Source: Aphrophora alni (lineage: Eukaryota > Arthropoda > Insecta > Hemiptera > Aphrophoridae). Taken from it: a stretch of DNA of 64,000 nt. Below are positions 38,935-53,203 of the stretch, piece by piece. The position numbers and the translations under genes were made by a program. The stretch spans positions 39,302,368 through 39,366,367 of the forward strand of contig OY740768.1 of assembly GCA_963513935.1 (NCBI GenBank). The letters are read 5' to 3'. The first letter of the stretch is position 1. Every line of letters starts with the position of its first letter. The notes beneath the pieces were generated by a model. The model saw only the letters and a list, made by a program, of their open reading frames with translations. It had not been told where the DNA came from and made no database searches.

Positions 38935-39345
38935 AGTTTTATGTAATATTTATCAATATATTTAGGGGAAAAAAATTGTTACATTTTCAAAATAAAAAAA
39001 TATATATATAGAAAATTGTAAATTAGTCATTAGTTTTTCAAAAATTTACCAAAAATAGTAATATATATTTTATACAAAAGTTCTATATATAATTATATTC
39101 AGAAAGGTGCATATAATTTAGGTGTGTATTGAAACAAATTTTAGATGTAAAACATTTGGAGATTTTTGGTGAAACACCAAAAAATCTGAGAGTAAATGAG
39201 AGAATAATTTCACAGAAATCGTTATGTACACCATACTAATAGATTTTTCGGAATTTTTTCATCATTTACTAGAGATTTGTAATATATTTGTGAATATATT
39301 TAGGCAAACAAAAATTGTTACATTTTCAAAATAAAAATAACGATT
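38935..39345. repeat. Direct repeat about 335 bp apart
   Basis: Both 38935-39000 and 39275-39345 contain ATATATTTAGG followed by AAAAATTGTTACATTTTC and AAAATAAAAA. Small local duplication. Confidence -1.
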
Positions 39346-40374
39346 TCCCCTAAAAAGTGATACTCTGACGAGTGAGGTTAGGTTTGACACCTCGACAATT
39401 TAGGCGTAATTAGTAACTTTCTAAAGCTAGGCCTAAGACAAAATCATTAGATTTCACTAAAACAATAAACTTTACATAGAATAACACACATATTCACTTG
39501 TATAATCAAATAAAACACTCAATATAAGAAAATGTGCATAGGCTAGACTTAAAACAATCCTCTAGGTTATCCCAAATATAAACCATTCACAAACTAGAAA
39601 TTCACTCAAAAACATAAATTTTAGAAATAAAAACACATATATTGTAACTTGTATACACAATGTATATACAATTTGTATACACAAACTTTCAAAATAACAG
39701 AAATAATAAAAATATTACACAAATACCACGCCCTTTTGCGTGTCATTCTATTTCACAGACTCGCGTAAGATAGCCTATGTTTTGACTTGAAAAGAAGCTA
39801 CAGAAATTATTCGTTGGTGTATCAAGTGGTACCAACTTGTAGAATGAAATTTCCTCTACAACATTCTATAAAGAATGAATTCAAAATATCAATAGAAAAT
39901 GGATTACGTCATTTCGTAAACTGCACCGAATGCCAAGTGAATTTCGTCGCGTCAGGTTTGTACTATTATGAAGTAGAAATATCTCTGGATCTGTGAGACG
40001 CAGAAAAATTTGTAAATTACGGTTAGAAAGAGAAACAAGTGATCTATAGAACAGTGTTTTGGTCGACTTATATGATAGAAAAATAGAAGTGTCATCATAT
40101 GGGGAAAAATGGTGTCGGTTTTACTAAAAACTGCACAGTTCAAATCTACGATTTTACGTATAAAAAATATGCGAACTTCACCAATTTATTGAATATTATT
40201 TATAACGTTTTGTGGTATTTTTTTGCATGATTACGCATCTACGGAACATTAGTTTTCCAACGGTATTTTATTTATTGCGATAAGACGATTCTATGTGGGC
40301 GTAATGTTGAATTGCAAAAAATGTGTTTTAGAGTCGGTGAACTAAAACTATATGTCTCATACCAACCCGCCAGC

Positions 40375-40530
40375 GGGTTGTTCGCCACGTCATGGGTTTT
40401 AAGGGAGAAAAGATATGAAATAATGAAGAGGTGGATCTAACCTAAGACTACATGAAAAAGGTAAAGATCCAGCTAGGCTCCCTCAAAAATGCATCGCACT
40501 TACTATAGTGAATCCCTGAGAAACAAAAAA
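40375..40530. repeat. Family C repeat, copy 3 (second half)
   Basis: Shares GGATCTAACCT, ATCCAGCTAGGCTCCCTC and ACTTACTATAGTGAATC with 38.06-38.16 kb. It is preceded by a short GC hairpin AACCCGC-CA-GCGGGTT (40364-40379). Confidence -1.
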
Positions 40531-43500
40531 ATGATTAAAAAGAAATAAAAAAATTATATCTTAAATTCCGTGATTTTGAATGTCAGCAGTTTCATATTCT
40601 TAGTATTCTTACTGATAGACTAAAGAATGTCGCTACAAACTACTAATAACTACCTGACTATTTCAAAAAGATGTGTAATATAAAACTAAAATCTATTTTA
40701 AATACTAAACATGTCTCAAACGTATATGAAGTCAATAAACATTAATTTAGCAACAATTGAAGTGAAATAAAATATAGCACTTTGTTCAAAAGTAACAATG
40801 TCAATATCTAGTTTGGGACAGTTATTACAGTCCAAAATATAGATATCTTCATTTATATCTTCAGAAACTAATTGTATATTGTTAAATTACGATTAGGATC
40901 AAGGTTTTTTGGCAAAAACTTATTCTTTTGGAATTAAATTGTGTCATAAAATATAAAAACATTTCTGCCTAGAGTGAACAAAGCCGACAAAAGTCTAATC
41001 CGAACACTATTTGTGAAACAAATAAAAACCCAACCTCAATGAGAGTACTTTATTTTTCTGGTATATGACTGTTTGCTGTAAGACACATTTTCTCATAGCT
41101 GGTATATTATTGGTGTTCCCTTATTCAGGCAAGTATAAACACTAACTATACTGTTACAAAATAATATGATTTTTAAGCAGCATTTCTAAAGTTTTCGAAG
41201 ATTGAACGTAATGTATCACAAAACTAAACAATGAAAAAAGCATTCTAATTATTAGGCGGGAGCAATTTTGTTTCAGACCTCAATTCGTAATTACACAGCA
41301 GATTATAAATTTTTAATCAAATGTAATCGTGCTTAAACAAAAATATCTAGAACTTTTAAGACTGACTGATACATCATCTTGTGTCATATTTAAGCGATCG
41401 TCGAACAAGATTCGTTCATATTTATCAACTTTGTACTCAAGTGTATTATTATACTATTAGTGTTAAAACCTCAGTATCAACTTCTGCACTGCATAATTAT
41501 CAATTTACCCTCAGAACGTAGAGCCATTATTGAGAAACTAGAGACTAAAAGTAAAAATATCCAAAAGGTAATATGTACACCTCTTCTCTCAAAACGAAAT
41601 AAAACTTAAGTCCAACATTTTGAGCCAATTTGATCAGGTAAAATCAGAAGATAAGAGTAAAGGTCCTACCTAAATGTTTAATTAAAAAAATAATAAATAC
41701 ATAGGCGACTAAAACAGCTGAATCTATGTTGAAAATTAATAAAGGTACTGATTGCATCATAGTTAACAGTGTCCAAATATACTTAAATTTGTTGATCAGA
41801 TAATATAAAATTGAATAATTTAGCTGATAACATAAGCTTCACAAATTAAGGAAACATTTCGCACATTATATCATTGTGATTCAGGTATAGCATCACACAC
41901 GAGGAAGACGGACAACAGTTGACTCTTACACCATTAAAAATACGTCTCACATTGGAGAATATTGTCACATGTAAATATTCCACATTAAAATTTGTGACAT
42001 AGTTTCGTTCTATAGTTTCACCTAACTACTGAGAGTTATTGTTAATACTTTGCTTTAATAATATGTATCGGCCACTTGCTTTGTATTGACGAAATAATAC
42101 CTGATATACAATATGCGTTGACTGTCAAATATCAATAAATTTAATGACACAAAACTCTAACAAAATTATACACAAGATAGCTTTAAAATAAGAAGCAACC
42201 TCCATGTAATAACTTAATACAATTATTAAAAGTGGTAGATCTACTTATTTTCCATTTGTTCAAACAGTGTGAATGAAACTAAATAGCTGTTTTATGCACC
42301 TACAATGTTTCCTTATACACTCGAAACGTCATATATTAGTTATTATAAACTCAAATGATGGTAAATTGCCCGATTTATCTATATGTATAATATAATGAGA
42401 TTAGATAGTCTTGTTATTAAATCTTAAGTTTTGGTTATATCCTATGAAAAATGTTTTTAAACGATGACATATTCAGTGTAAATTCCCTTACTCTGCTGGA
42501 GTGACTTTTATACAATAGTCTACGTTTGTATTATTTATTAATTTTTCTATCGCTAACATCTCATAAACAATTTTTAATTATTAAATATCATTTTTATCTT
42601 ATTCTTTTCTTCAATTTCGTATGTGGCTAGTTTCAATAGTTTATTTTGATACTCGAAATATATTTTTTAATGTTTTAACAAATATCGACAAAATAGACGC
42701 ATAGATGAAGAAGCTAGACAAAACATCCAAGGATACAGAAAAGTAAGTCTAAAATGATATGTTTATTTGAACAATGAGAACAATGGTCAAACTGACGTTG
42801 TTAGTAGAGGGGATAAGAATGATGTTCCTGGGCCGGGTGGAATATAGGCCTTGCTTCTGCCAAAATATTTAACCTCCCAACGACCACTTTAGTATCAGAT
42901 TACAGTTTTTCATCCCCTTTACCTCTACGCATAAAAACCCTCAATCCACACTCGCTCCACTCCAAAAGAGTCCACCACCCTGCCGCTGCCACCACAACCT
43001 CCCCCCCCAAACAATAAAAATAACCCACTTTAAAAGACTTTGTCCCAGAGAGAAAGACATTGCAAAAGCAAACGTAGTTTATCTAAGCTCTCCATTCGAA
43101 GTGAAGAATAATTGTGGTATTGTAGTCTTACAATGTTGCGTTCATTTTAAAAACAAATCATAATTAAATAAAAAAAAACTGGGTAAAAGCTATTTATTAA
43201 GATAATTAAAATCTGTTCTGATCTTAGACGTTAACGCAAGAGAGTCCAGGGGTCAACTTTCTAAAATTATCAGTAGACTTCATGCAGTTCAGTAATGTCT
43301 TACAGCTGGTTTCGGTGGAGCGATGCTAGTAGTACACCATTTCTTGAACAAAAAGTTAAAAGTGCGTGTATGTTAAAGTATGTATCCAGTTGATTAAAAT
43401 ATCGTAATTATTATGATATTGCCATGGTTCCTTAAAAAAAAGCATCTAGAATTCTATACATCAGAAGAATTCAACCAAATAACATTTGTTGTCATTGTCA

Positions 43501-44666
43501 CGATACCTAGTTAGTCCTAGCCGTTCATTTTATATAAAACCGGTAATGCACGATTAATATTGTACTAACTATACTCAGAATTGAGTTTCTAAATAAAGTT
43601 TTAAGTTTGTAGTTAATATAATTAATTTTCCATAAAGAGAGCTTTTTTATAAATCTGTTTTATCTTGCATTCTCAAAGCTATTTGATATAAAATAATATA
43701 AAATATTCCCTGTAAGTAATATTTCTATCATGGAACAAAAGGTAAAAAACAGTTATTGCTAATTTATTTCATAGCAGTTCCTTAAAGTTTTCACATTATT
43801 AGAGATATTTAATAAAATTTCAAATGAAAAGAGTAACAAATGTTTACTTATAAATACTAATTTTTTGAATCGTGGATTTAAGTCTTTCTACTGATGGCTC
43901 TTTTTTTAATTTTTCACAGTCTTTAATAGCCCTGGAATATGGATAAATAAATAAACTGTAAGAGAAAGAGAAAAAAGCAATCTACCTAGGGATCACCTGG
44001 ACATTTGTGCAAGGAACATTTATCCAATAATACAACACACTATGCTTAAATGTGTTAATAATCTAAATTTTTGTTACATAACTTTTGTTAATATTATGAT
44101 TTTTTTAAATATTATAATGGGTGGTGAATCTAGCTAAATTTTCAGATTCATAGTCACTAAAAAACTTTTTAAGTCTTATGGACGTCCAAATTATAAAATT
44201 GTCTTTTTCTCTTTTGAAATGGTACACACAAAATTAATAAAATAATTCTGATACAATAAACTAGTAATTTTTTTTGTATTTGTTAATTGGGTGGGGAAGA
44301 AACTAAAAAAAAAAAAAAAAAAGAAGAAAGTCGTTAAAGTCATAAGTCATATTGGATTTGTAGATCCATTTTTGCTCCAAAAATATTTCTTCTGTAGCTC
44401 GTTTTAAGGATATTTTAAAAACTACAAAGTGTGATTCCTAAATATTTTACCTTCTGTACATATTTTTACATCGTTCATTTACAAATGTTATAAGATTTTG
44501 GTAAGTTTAGAATTAAACTAAACATTAACTGATTTTAATACTTTAAATATGTTCAAACACTTTCGTTCCTTCTTTTCTTTTTTATTCAGTAGTAGGTATT
44601 TTAAAAATCTAAAAGGTTTTGGAAAAATCAGGATAGTACTTAGCGGGCGTTGATACGAACCATCAG

Positions 44667-46599
<1,933 letters not shown>

Positions 46600-47270
46600 A
46601 AAATTTCTACACTTTCCTTTTTAATTAATTCTTAAATATTGTTCTTCAATAATTAGTGAATTTTCAGCACCTGTATTTACAGGTTCTTCCATCTTAACCT
46701 TTCTCCCTCCCATCTTTGCTAGAATTTTTGGAGATTCGTCGATCGATTTCACTTTGAGAAAATATTTTTTGTCTTCCTTTAAATATTCTCCCGTAAATTT
46801 AGGTTTATTCCCCTCACACCCAGAGTAGATGATATCTGTGGCGGTGGGATTATTTTTCTACGTTTTGGTTGGTAGATTGAGTAGTGGCCTTTTCTTGCAC
46901 TCCGTTGTGGAAGTCCACTTGTACATTAGAATATCAATTTTATTTTTATCAACTTGTACATCTTTATTTTGATTCCCTCCTCTAATTTTGAGATTTATTT
47001 TAATTTTTTTTATTTTCTTTCACTTTTATCTTATTATTATTTTTATTTTCATATTTTCTCATAAATTTGTTGCTTTTCTTTATTGTTTTATCGTCAGCCT
47101 TAACGTTTCCCATTTTAGTTTTCCTGTTGCCTAAGACCTCAGTTTTCAATTTAAATTTCAGACAGGTTTGGAAATGTTTTAGACGGACCAGGTTTTGAGG
47201 GTTCAGGGGTTCTAGGTTTATTCTGGGTGTCACCATAGGATTGAAGTGTCACCTTTTCAGAAAGTGGAAC
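46600..47270 (-). pseudogene. Unidentified broken coding region
   Basis: On the - strand a good acceptor (TTACATTTTGTAG) precedes a frame reading VPLSEKVTLQSYGDTQNKPR, TPEPSKPGPSKTFPNLSEI, then a stop. Further on, in another frame, comes GGNQNKDVQVDKNKIDILMY, KWTSTTECKKR, and after a stop DIIYSGCEGNKPKFTGEYLK, EDKKYFLKVKSIDESPKIL and EEPVNTGAENSLIIEE. These segments have the composition of a hydrophilic, Pro/Ser/Lys-rich protein and are unlike the surrounding noise. Stops and frame changes mean it is either a pseudogene or a transposon ORF remnant. I do not recognise the family. Confidence -1.
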
Positions 47271-49102
47271 TACAAAATGTAACCTTTGAACATGAGATAA
47301 AATACGTTTTAAGAAATAAAATTTTCACATTATATTATTTTTTATATTAAAAATTAATTAAAAACTATACCGTCGTAAAAATTGAAATTTTTACTTGAAG
47401 AAATATATATGTCAAAACAGTTTCCGTTGATTTACTAGACATTTAACAGAAATGAAGAACCAAATGGTACTGACCTAGTGAGAAATCTTCGAAAATGAGG
47501 ATGATAATTTTCATAGTTATTATTCGTTTAGAAAAATATTATAGTTTTAAAAAAACTAAACGAGATAAGACAATGTTGAACAAATTAATCATGTTCCGAC
47601 TGAAAATCTTTGATAATGATGATTGTCATATTGTTCTTGTGGTTTAATAGGACATTTTTTATCATTAGTGTTTGTATAAACTAAATAATCACTCGTTATC
47701 AGGCGATGAACATAGAATCTTCACTTTTTGTAAAGATACCTGACAGGACAATAACGATATATATATATATAAAGGTTATATATATATATATATATATATA
47801 ACATTACATATAGTTATATAACCTTTTTATTTTTTAAACTTATAGCTTGATAACTGAAGTTAATTTACGCTAAAAAAGTAGCGTATTTGTTTTAAGAAAT
47901 ACAAACGATGGTAAATATCTAACTAAGTCATAATAATAATATCCAAATAATATAATTATTTCTAAAGATTAAAACATAAAAAATCACTCTTTATCAACCC
48001 GTTAATTATACATGAGCTTAATTGTGATAACCAACATGCCGGAATTGCGAAATCACTCTAATAAATTTTAAGTTATGTCCATCATAACTGTATTATTAAA
48101 ATACGTTATGACATATTCAAACACTATTGATAGTTTTGTTTAAATGGCAAAAATACAATTTAAAATCTTACATAAAAAATTGACATATTTGTTATTTTTA
48201 TTTTTGATACATGATGATCAATGTATTGTGTAAATGTGCTCGATTTTTTATTGTTAATTTACAGTTAACACAATTTTACGTGGATTTTATTTTGTAACAG
48301 AAACACGAACCTTTTTAGTTTGTTTCATTTGATATTATATGTAATTTAATTGATATGTAATTTGTACATTAATAAAATGTAGTTAAAATATTTACACTTA
48401 GACAAAAAAAAGATGTACAATTTGTAAATTAATGTCATAGATTCTAATTGAGATGATATTAATTTGTTGCATTTCATAAAGTAACACATAAAAAACCACT
48501 GACATGCTTTTCTATAAATGTTATTTAATTTATAAAATATTTGTATGTACAATAATAAAATGAGTACAAACGGTTGCTTAGAACAGAATAAATAAATATC
48601 TTGCTGTATATATCTTCAGTCCTAATTAAGCTATTGTTTAGACTAGTGGCTTAGACGTTCTTTAACAATAAATTTAATGAAAGAGATCATTTGTACAAGT
48701 CTAGAACTGACATGTCTGGAGTGGTCATTGCACTTATCCCTGAGAATATTGACTAGATTGGAGAATTCTTAAGGCTAAACTGGTTGTCAAGAATGTAATA
48801 TGATGGATTGAAGCACGCGTTACGTTTGATTTGTATCTTAAAGTATATATTTATTCTTAGAAATGGATATTAGATATTTTGTTTGCGACAAAGCACAAAC
48901 TAAATTGTATGTATCTATGATATATTTACGAGCAACAGTAATTGTAGATTTTCAAATTTTATCATGACAAAATATTTCTATTTCTAAGATATATAAAAAA
49001 GACAAAATTTAAATTTACATTTAGGTAAATAATCCATACTTAAAACATAGCGGACTGCTTTAATTTTTTTAGCATAAATTTAGAAAAGTAAAAAAAACAA
49101 AT
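47271..49102. other. Intergenic, nothing recognised
   Basis: AT-rich, with the (TA)n inverted repeat at 47.77 kb. No supported gene. Confidence -1.
47771..47826. repeat. (TA)n-containing inverted repeat
   Basis: AAAGGTTATATA (47771-47782) pairs with TATATAACCTTT (47815-47826) around a (TA)n core. Likely a by-product of microsatellite expansion. Confidence -1.
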
Positions 49103-49157
49103 ACAATATTTAGTAAATTCTACAATTTATTTGAGTCTTGCCGACCGTGGTTTCGCC
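49103..49157 (+). repeat. Left terminal inverted repeat of the Penelope element
   Basis: Reverse complement of 51179-51233 with about two mismatches. On its - strand it carries CGAAAC-CACG-GTC, the same half of the hammerhead motif as in the right end, but lacks the upstream half. Confidence -1.
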
Positions 49158-49164
49158 TTAATAC

Positions 49165-50560
49165 TGGATTTGAAAATATATCTTCACATATTTCAGAACC
49201 AAAATTTTACAATAGGATTGGCAATTTATCAGATGTTCAGTTTAATGATGTAGAAACCGTATTGTTGTCTAAAGGTTTCAAATACGCACCTGTTTCACAA
49301 CCAGATGCGTCCCAATTTGAAAACCTAACTTTAGATTCTGATTTAGCAATAAGTAATGATATTACAACCAAACACATTTGTTCTAATATAATTTAACATA
49401 ATTTCCTGGCTTGTGATATTACCAAATTTATTAATAAAAACAATCTAGTAATTAAATATATTAGGAAAAGTTAGTTGATGACAACCTGGTGGTAACTAAA
49501 GCAGATAAAGGTAATACTATAGTTATTTTATCCTCAGATAATTATTGTAAAAAGTTAAAAATTTGTAGAAAACCAATTCGTTTGTACAATTAAAGAAAAA
49601 CCCAACAAAAGAAAAAAACCAAAATTGTTAAATTGACTGTAGCTCACAACAAATGTATTTTTAGTGATTTTCATTCTAAAACTCTTCCTGTAATGAATAG
49701 TATGGCTCCCAGGTTATATGGTTTGATTAAATTACACAAACCCGATATTTCTATCCGTCCGGTTGTTTCCTTTGTACAGTCCCCTTAATATTATTATAAT
49801 CTGGAAAAATTTACCAATACCTTTTTAAAGAAAATTTCACAATTTCAACCAAAATTTGGATTAAAAAACTCATTGGTATTAGTAAATAAGATTAAAGATA
49901 TTAAAGTGCCTTTTAAAGCAAAATTGTGTCGTTTGACGTTAAAAGTTTATTCACAAGTATTCCAGTCAAAGACTGTTATAATAGTGTTGAAGCATTATTG
50001 GATCGTACTAAAGTTGATCCTTGCACATCATGTAATTAAAGTATGTCTCAATCAAAATTATTTTCGATTTCAAAACAAGGTTTTTGCTCATATCGCTGGA
50101 ATAGATATGCAGATGATGTTTTATGTTTATTTGAAGGATCTGACCGCCAGCTTCAATTACTGTTTAGTTATTTGAATTCTATTCATGAGGCAATACAATT
50201 AACTATGGAAATCGGATTACAAAATCAAATAAATTTTCTAGACCTCACTATAAAAATTAAAAATGGTAACCATAGTTTCAGTATTTTTAGGAAACCTACT
50301 TTTACTGACAATATTATACATTCTACATCACAACATCCTTTTAGTCACAAAATGGCCGCCTTCTATAGTATGTTGCACCGTCTCATTAATATTCCAATGT
50401 CTATTAACGATTTTTGTACGGAATTAACTTGCATAAAACAAATTGCTTTAAATAATGGTTAACCTAATAGAAACAATGTTTAAAACGAAATTGAAAAATA
50501 ATGCTAAATTACTTATATTTCCAACTGTAGGTTCTATTAAAATCGTACCAAAATGGCGTA
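49165..50560 (+). pseudogene. Penelope reverse transcriptase, broken
   Basis: Motifs in order: IGNLSDVQFNDVETVLLSKG and LTLDSDLAISND near 49.2-49.37 kb; LVDDNLVVTKADKGNTIVIL near 49.48 kb; APRLYGLIKLHKPDISIRPV near 49.705 kb; SFDVKSLFTSIPVKDC near 49.93 kb; then YADD within RYADDVLCLFEGSDRQL near 50.10 kb; then NFLDLTIKI and RKPTFTDNIIHSTSQHPFSH. The last part reads FPTVGSIKIVPKWRR near 50.52 kb. The palm segment between SLFTSIP and YADD, which in intact enzymes holds the PMGSP-type motif, is missing. At least three frameshifts or stops interrupt the frame. Recognised from family motifs. Confidence -1.
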
Positions 50561-50699
50561 GAATTAACTATACTGGTAAGGTTATCTATGCTGTTGGGAA
50601 TGTATTAGAAAAGAAAAATTATTTTAAACCAACTTTTTACTGCAAAAACAATTTACGGAAAATGTTACTAAATTGTAAGGATAAAATAGATAACATGCA

Positions 50700-50885
50700 A
50701 AAAATGGTGTTTATAAATGAACATGTAATATTTGTTATGCAGCTTATGTGGGCAAAACAGACCGTAGTTTTAAATGTAGGTTAAGTGAACACGAATGAAG
50801 TTGGCGGTTGGGTCATAATGACTCTTGTTTTTCCAATCACTTAAAAACTCATTTAGTGTCTGATTTTTTTAATAATGTTGTTTGA
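50700..50885 (+). pseudogene. Penelope GIY-YIG endonuclease remnant
   Basis: Directly downstream of the reverse transcriptase remnant the + strand reads CNICYAAYVGKTDRSFKCRL then SEHE, followed after a stop by GHNDSCFSNHLKTHLVSDFF. The cysteine-containing strand plus A.YVG.T.R....R..EH is the Penelope form of the GIY-YIG nuclease that nicks target DNA. The first GIY-like strand is damaged and the frame carries stops, so it is inactive. Confidence -1.
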
Positions 50886-51103
50886 GATTCTCCATGTAAA
50901 TGCAAAAAGTAGAAAATTTATTTCATTAAAAGTGTTAGAGATTAGGAGAATATTTTGTAAAGACTCAAAACTGGTACTCAATGATCAGGTAGAACTTTTG
51001 TCAAACTCAACTTTGCTAAAACCATTGCCTTCCTTATGACCACATGTTTCCCGCGCCCTTCTACTCCTCCCCCCCTAGCTAATTAACTGTTCTTCTCTTT
51101 GTA

Positions 51104-51106
<3 letters not shown>

Positions 51107-51139
<33 letters not shown>
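51107..51139. repeat. (CA)n(TA)n microsatellite
   Basis: Short compound tract inside the Penelope element just before its right end. Confidence -1.
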
Positions 51140-51156
51140 CCTTAGTCTTTGTTAAG

Positions 51157-51198
51157 TTGCCTTGTAAATGCCGTTGTTGGCGAAACCATGGTCGGCAA
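51157..51198 (+). ncRNA. Degenerate hammerhead ribozyme-like fold at the PLE end
   Basis: The parts can be laid out as a hammerhead: stem I TTGCC (51157-51161) with GGCAA (51194-51198); a core box at 51162-51168 (TTGTAAA in place of CTGATGA); stem II GCC-GTTGTT-GGC; core GAAA (51182-51185); a two-base-pair stem III AC-CATG-GT; and the expected cleavage triplet GTC just before stem I closes. Penelope elements are known to carry hammerheads with very short stem III. The first core box has lost required bases, so self-cleavage is unlikely in this copy. Confidence -1.
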
Positions 51199-51233
51199 GA
51201 CTCAATTAAATTGTAGAATTTACTAAATATTGT
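51179..51233 (+). repeat. Right terminal inverted repeat of the Penelope element
   Basis: Pairs with 49103-49157. Its inner part overlaps the hammerhead-like fold that starts at about 51157. Confidence -1.
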
Positions 51234-51639
51234 GTTTGATTTTTCATTAAAATAGAGTTAACCTTCGGTCAATAGTGTAAATCGTATAAATTTAGAGAAC
51301 TTAAAATAAATATTTTAAATTTATTCAAAATAATCATATCATATCAATTTGGCTAACATAGTTATAAATATATTTTTATTTTTATAATAATGTATATTGT
51401 TATTGAAAAGAACGTTTTCGAGGTTTGGGGTGAATCAAAAGCGTGTTATTTAAAAATCTGAATAATAAAATATTTCTATTATAAAATTTATTCATTATTC
51501 ATGTTATATTTTCAACAAGTACTATTAAACAATGTGATTACATAAGAATAATAATAAGATTGACTATATATAAACTCATTTTACTTCGTAGCTTTAGTTT
51601 GCGCTTAGTATTCTGCAATAATTAAAATTTAAAACGATA

Positions 51640-52590
51640 GGAGTGAATACTAGTGGAAATAAAATGTGTTAATTTAGAGTTTTAATAACTGAGGAGAGTG
51701 TGTAATAACTGTACTTAGGTCTCAAAAGAAATTTTATCGTGTTATATTTATTAACTTTTTGTTTTAATCTTAGAAAAATTAAATGTTATCAACGAAATTT
51801 TAAAACGTCATAAATAATAGCATGTTTTAAAAACAAATTCCGTATTAAATATAAAATAATAAAAACGTTATGTTATACAAAGTGCATGATTATACCAACC
51901 CACAACACACTTTTTGATTTTGGTTCCTTTTTGGTTTACACATTACATGTACCTATTATGAAAAATTTATCCGATACATATTACCATTTTCATCTTTTTA
52001 ACTAATCTTACTCTATAACTATAACTAATATCCTCTTATATATTAAATGTTACATAATTATTATGTTTCATAATGAATTCTGCATCTAACATTCCATACT
52101 CCAGGATGTAACTACTCTTGCATATTTCATATAATACAGTCTATGACTACACATTCTAATATTTATTGAGATATTTTAAATAATTCATAGAGTAAATCAA
52201 TACTTGTTAAATTATTTGTAAAGTTTTGATATTTTACTTTGAACAAAAAGTCGAAAATTATGAAATTTTAACTATTAAAGATTATTGTGCATTCTACTCA
52301 ATGCTACTGCCAAATAAGGTATATGCTTCATATAAAATAGACTTGGTAATATATTCCTTCAAAGAAATGTCATCCTTAAATCACATTGAACATCGTCTTT
52401 GTAAATTGTATCGTTTGATTTTGACAGAAGGCACACGTGTGGATAATATGATGTTGTCAAAGCGACGACCTCGTAGTAACTAATGACTCCCACTACCATA
52501 AATAAACAAACGACAAGTAAACTCCAACTAAAAGCTATCTTTAATAATCTAACTAATTACTCAATTATATATTTGTCATTTGAGAAAATC
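51640..52590. repeat. Left arm of a ~950-bp inverted duplication
   Basis: Reverse-complement match to 59215-60195 along the whole length, with substitutions and small indels. The best conserved part (52285-52505) is nearly identical to 59285-59515. It contains an 85-codon frame (52226-52483, ending KRRPRSN) whose counterpart in the other arm is interrupted by a stop after EGTRVDD. I do not recognise the product; the arms could be two copies of a dispersed transposon in opposite orientation. Confidence -1.
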
Positions 52591-52624
52591 TTTTAATATT
52601 TATATGATCCTATTTTATATATAT

Positions 52625-53203
52625 ACAGGGTTATTAAAAAAAAAATAGATTTTTTTAAATGAATATAGTAAAATGGTTTTATTCAACAGAATAAAATAAT
52701 TAGTAGCATTACAAAGAGGGCATTTAAAAGTTTTTTGTACAGTATTATAGATGTTCTATATGAGCCCCACGGGTTACAAGGCAAACATCAATTTGACAGT
52801 CAAATTCTGACCAGACTCTGTTAAGGGTATCGACGTCAACACTCTCTATCTCATGTTATGCGCTGCTTTAATTCCAAGAGACTTAATGGCAAAGGGGGAA
52901 TAACAACTTGATCTTTAAAGTAACCCACAGAAAGAAGTCGCACGACTTCAAAGTCTGGACTGCAATTCACAGAAAGAGCTATAGAGTGTGTTGACGTCGG
53001 TACACTTAACAGAGTCTGATATGACTTGCCTATCGAATGGATGTCTGCCGTGTAAGCCGTGGGGCTCATATAGAACAGCTATAACACTGTACAAAAAACT
53101 TCCAAATGTCCTCTTTGCAAAGTTACTATTTATTTTTTCCTGTTGATTAAAACAATTTTACTATGTTAATTAAACGTATTTATTTCTTTATGAATAACGC
53201 TGT
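52625..53203. mobile_element. Palindromic MITE built from two transposase 3' ends
   Basis: A 579-bp element whose left arm (about 52625-52853) and right arm (about 52976-53203) are diverged inverted copies of each other. The tips read ACAGGGTTATT and, on the other strand, ACAGCGTTATT; both flanks read ATAT, consistent with the TA target duplication of the Tc1/mariner group. Reading outwards from the centre, both arms encode the end of a transposase: the left arm gives TLNRVWSEFDCQIDVCLVTR followed by GAHIEHL and stop, the right arm gives a frameshifted version ending DVCRVSRGAHIEQL and stop. So each arm is the 3' end of a mariner-like element. A short central spacer contains a perfect 7-bp hairpin GAAGTCG-CA-CGACTTC. 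Non-autonomous; it could be mobilised by a related transposase. Confidence -1.

Larger units (their letters stand above)
49103..51233 (+). mobile_element. Penelope-like element (PLE), decayed, with terminal inverted repeats
   Basis: A 2.1-kb retroelement bounded by 55-bp inverted repeats (49103-49157 and 51179-51233) that differ at about two positions. Inside, on the + strand, lie pieces of a Penelope reverse transcriptase followed by a GIY-YIG endonuclease, the order diagnostic of PLEs. The right end carries a hammerhead-like fold. Stops, frameshifts and an internal deletion in the reverse transcriptase show that it cannot make a working protein. A (CA)n(TA)n tract at 51107-51139 lies just before the right repeat. 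The near-identity of the two ends suggests insertion was not very ancient. Confidence -1.

Noticed and set aside
47000..47236. A 78-codon Lys/Asn-rich frame on the - strand
   Set aside because: It overlaps the better supported frame that follows the splice acceptor and its tail is low-complexity A-rich translation.
52226..52483. An 85-codon frame considered as a chemoreceptor exon
   Set aside because: No Gr motif order matches, and the copy in the other inverted arm has an early stop, so it was left as part of the repeat.
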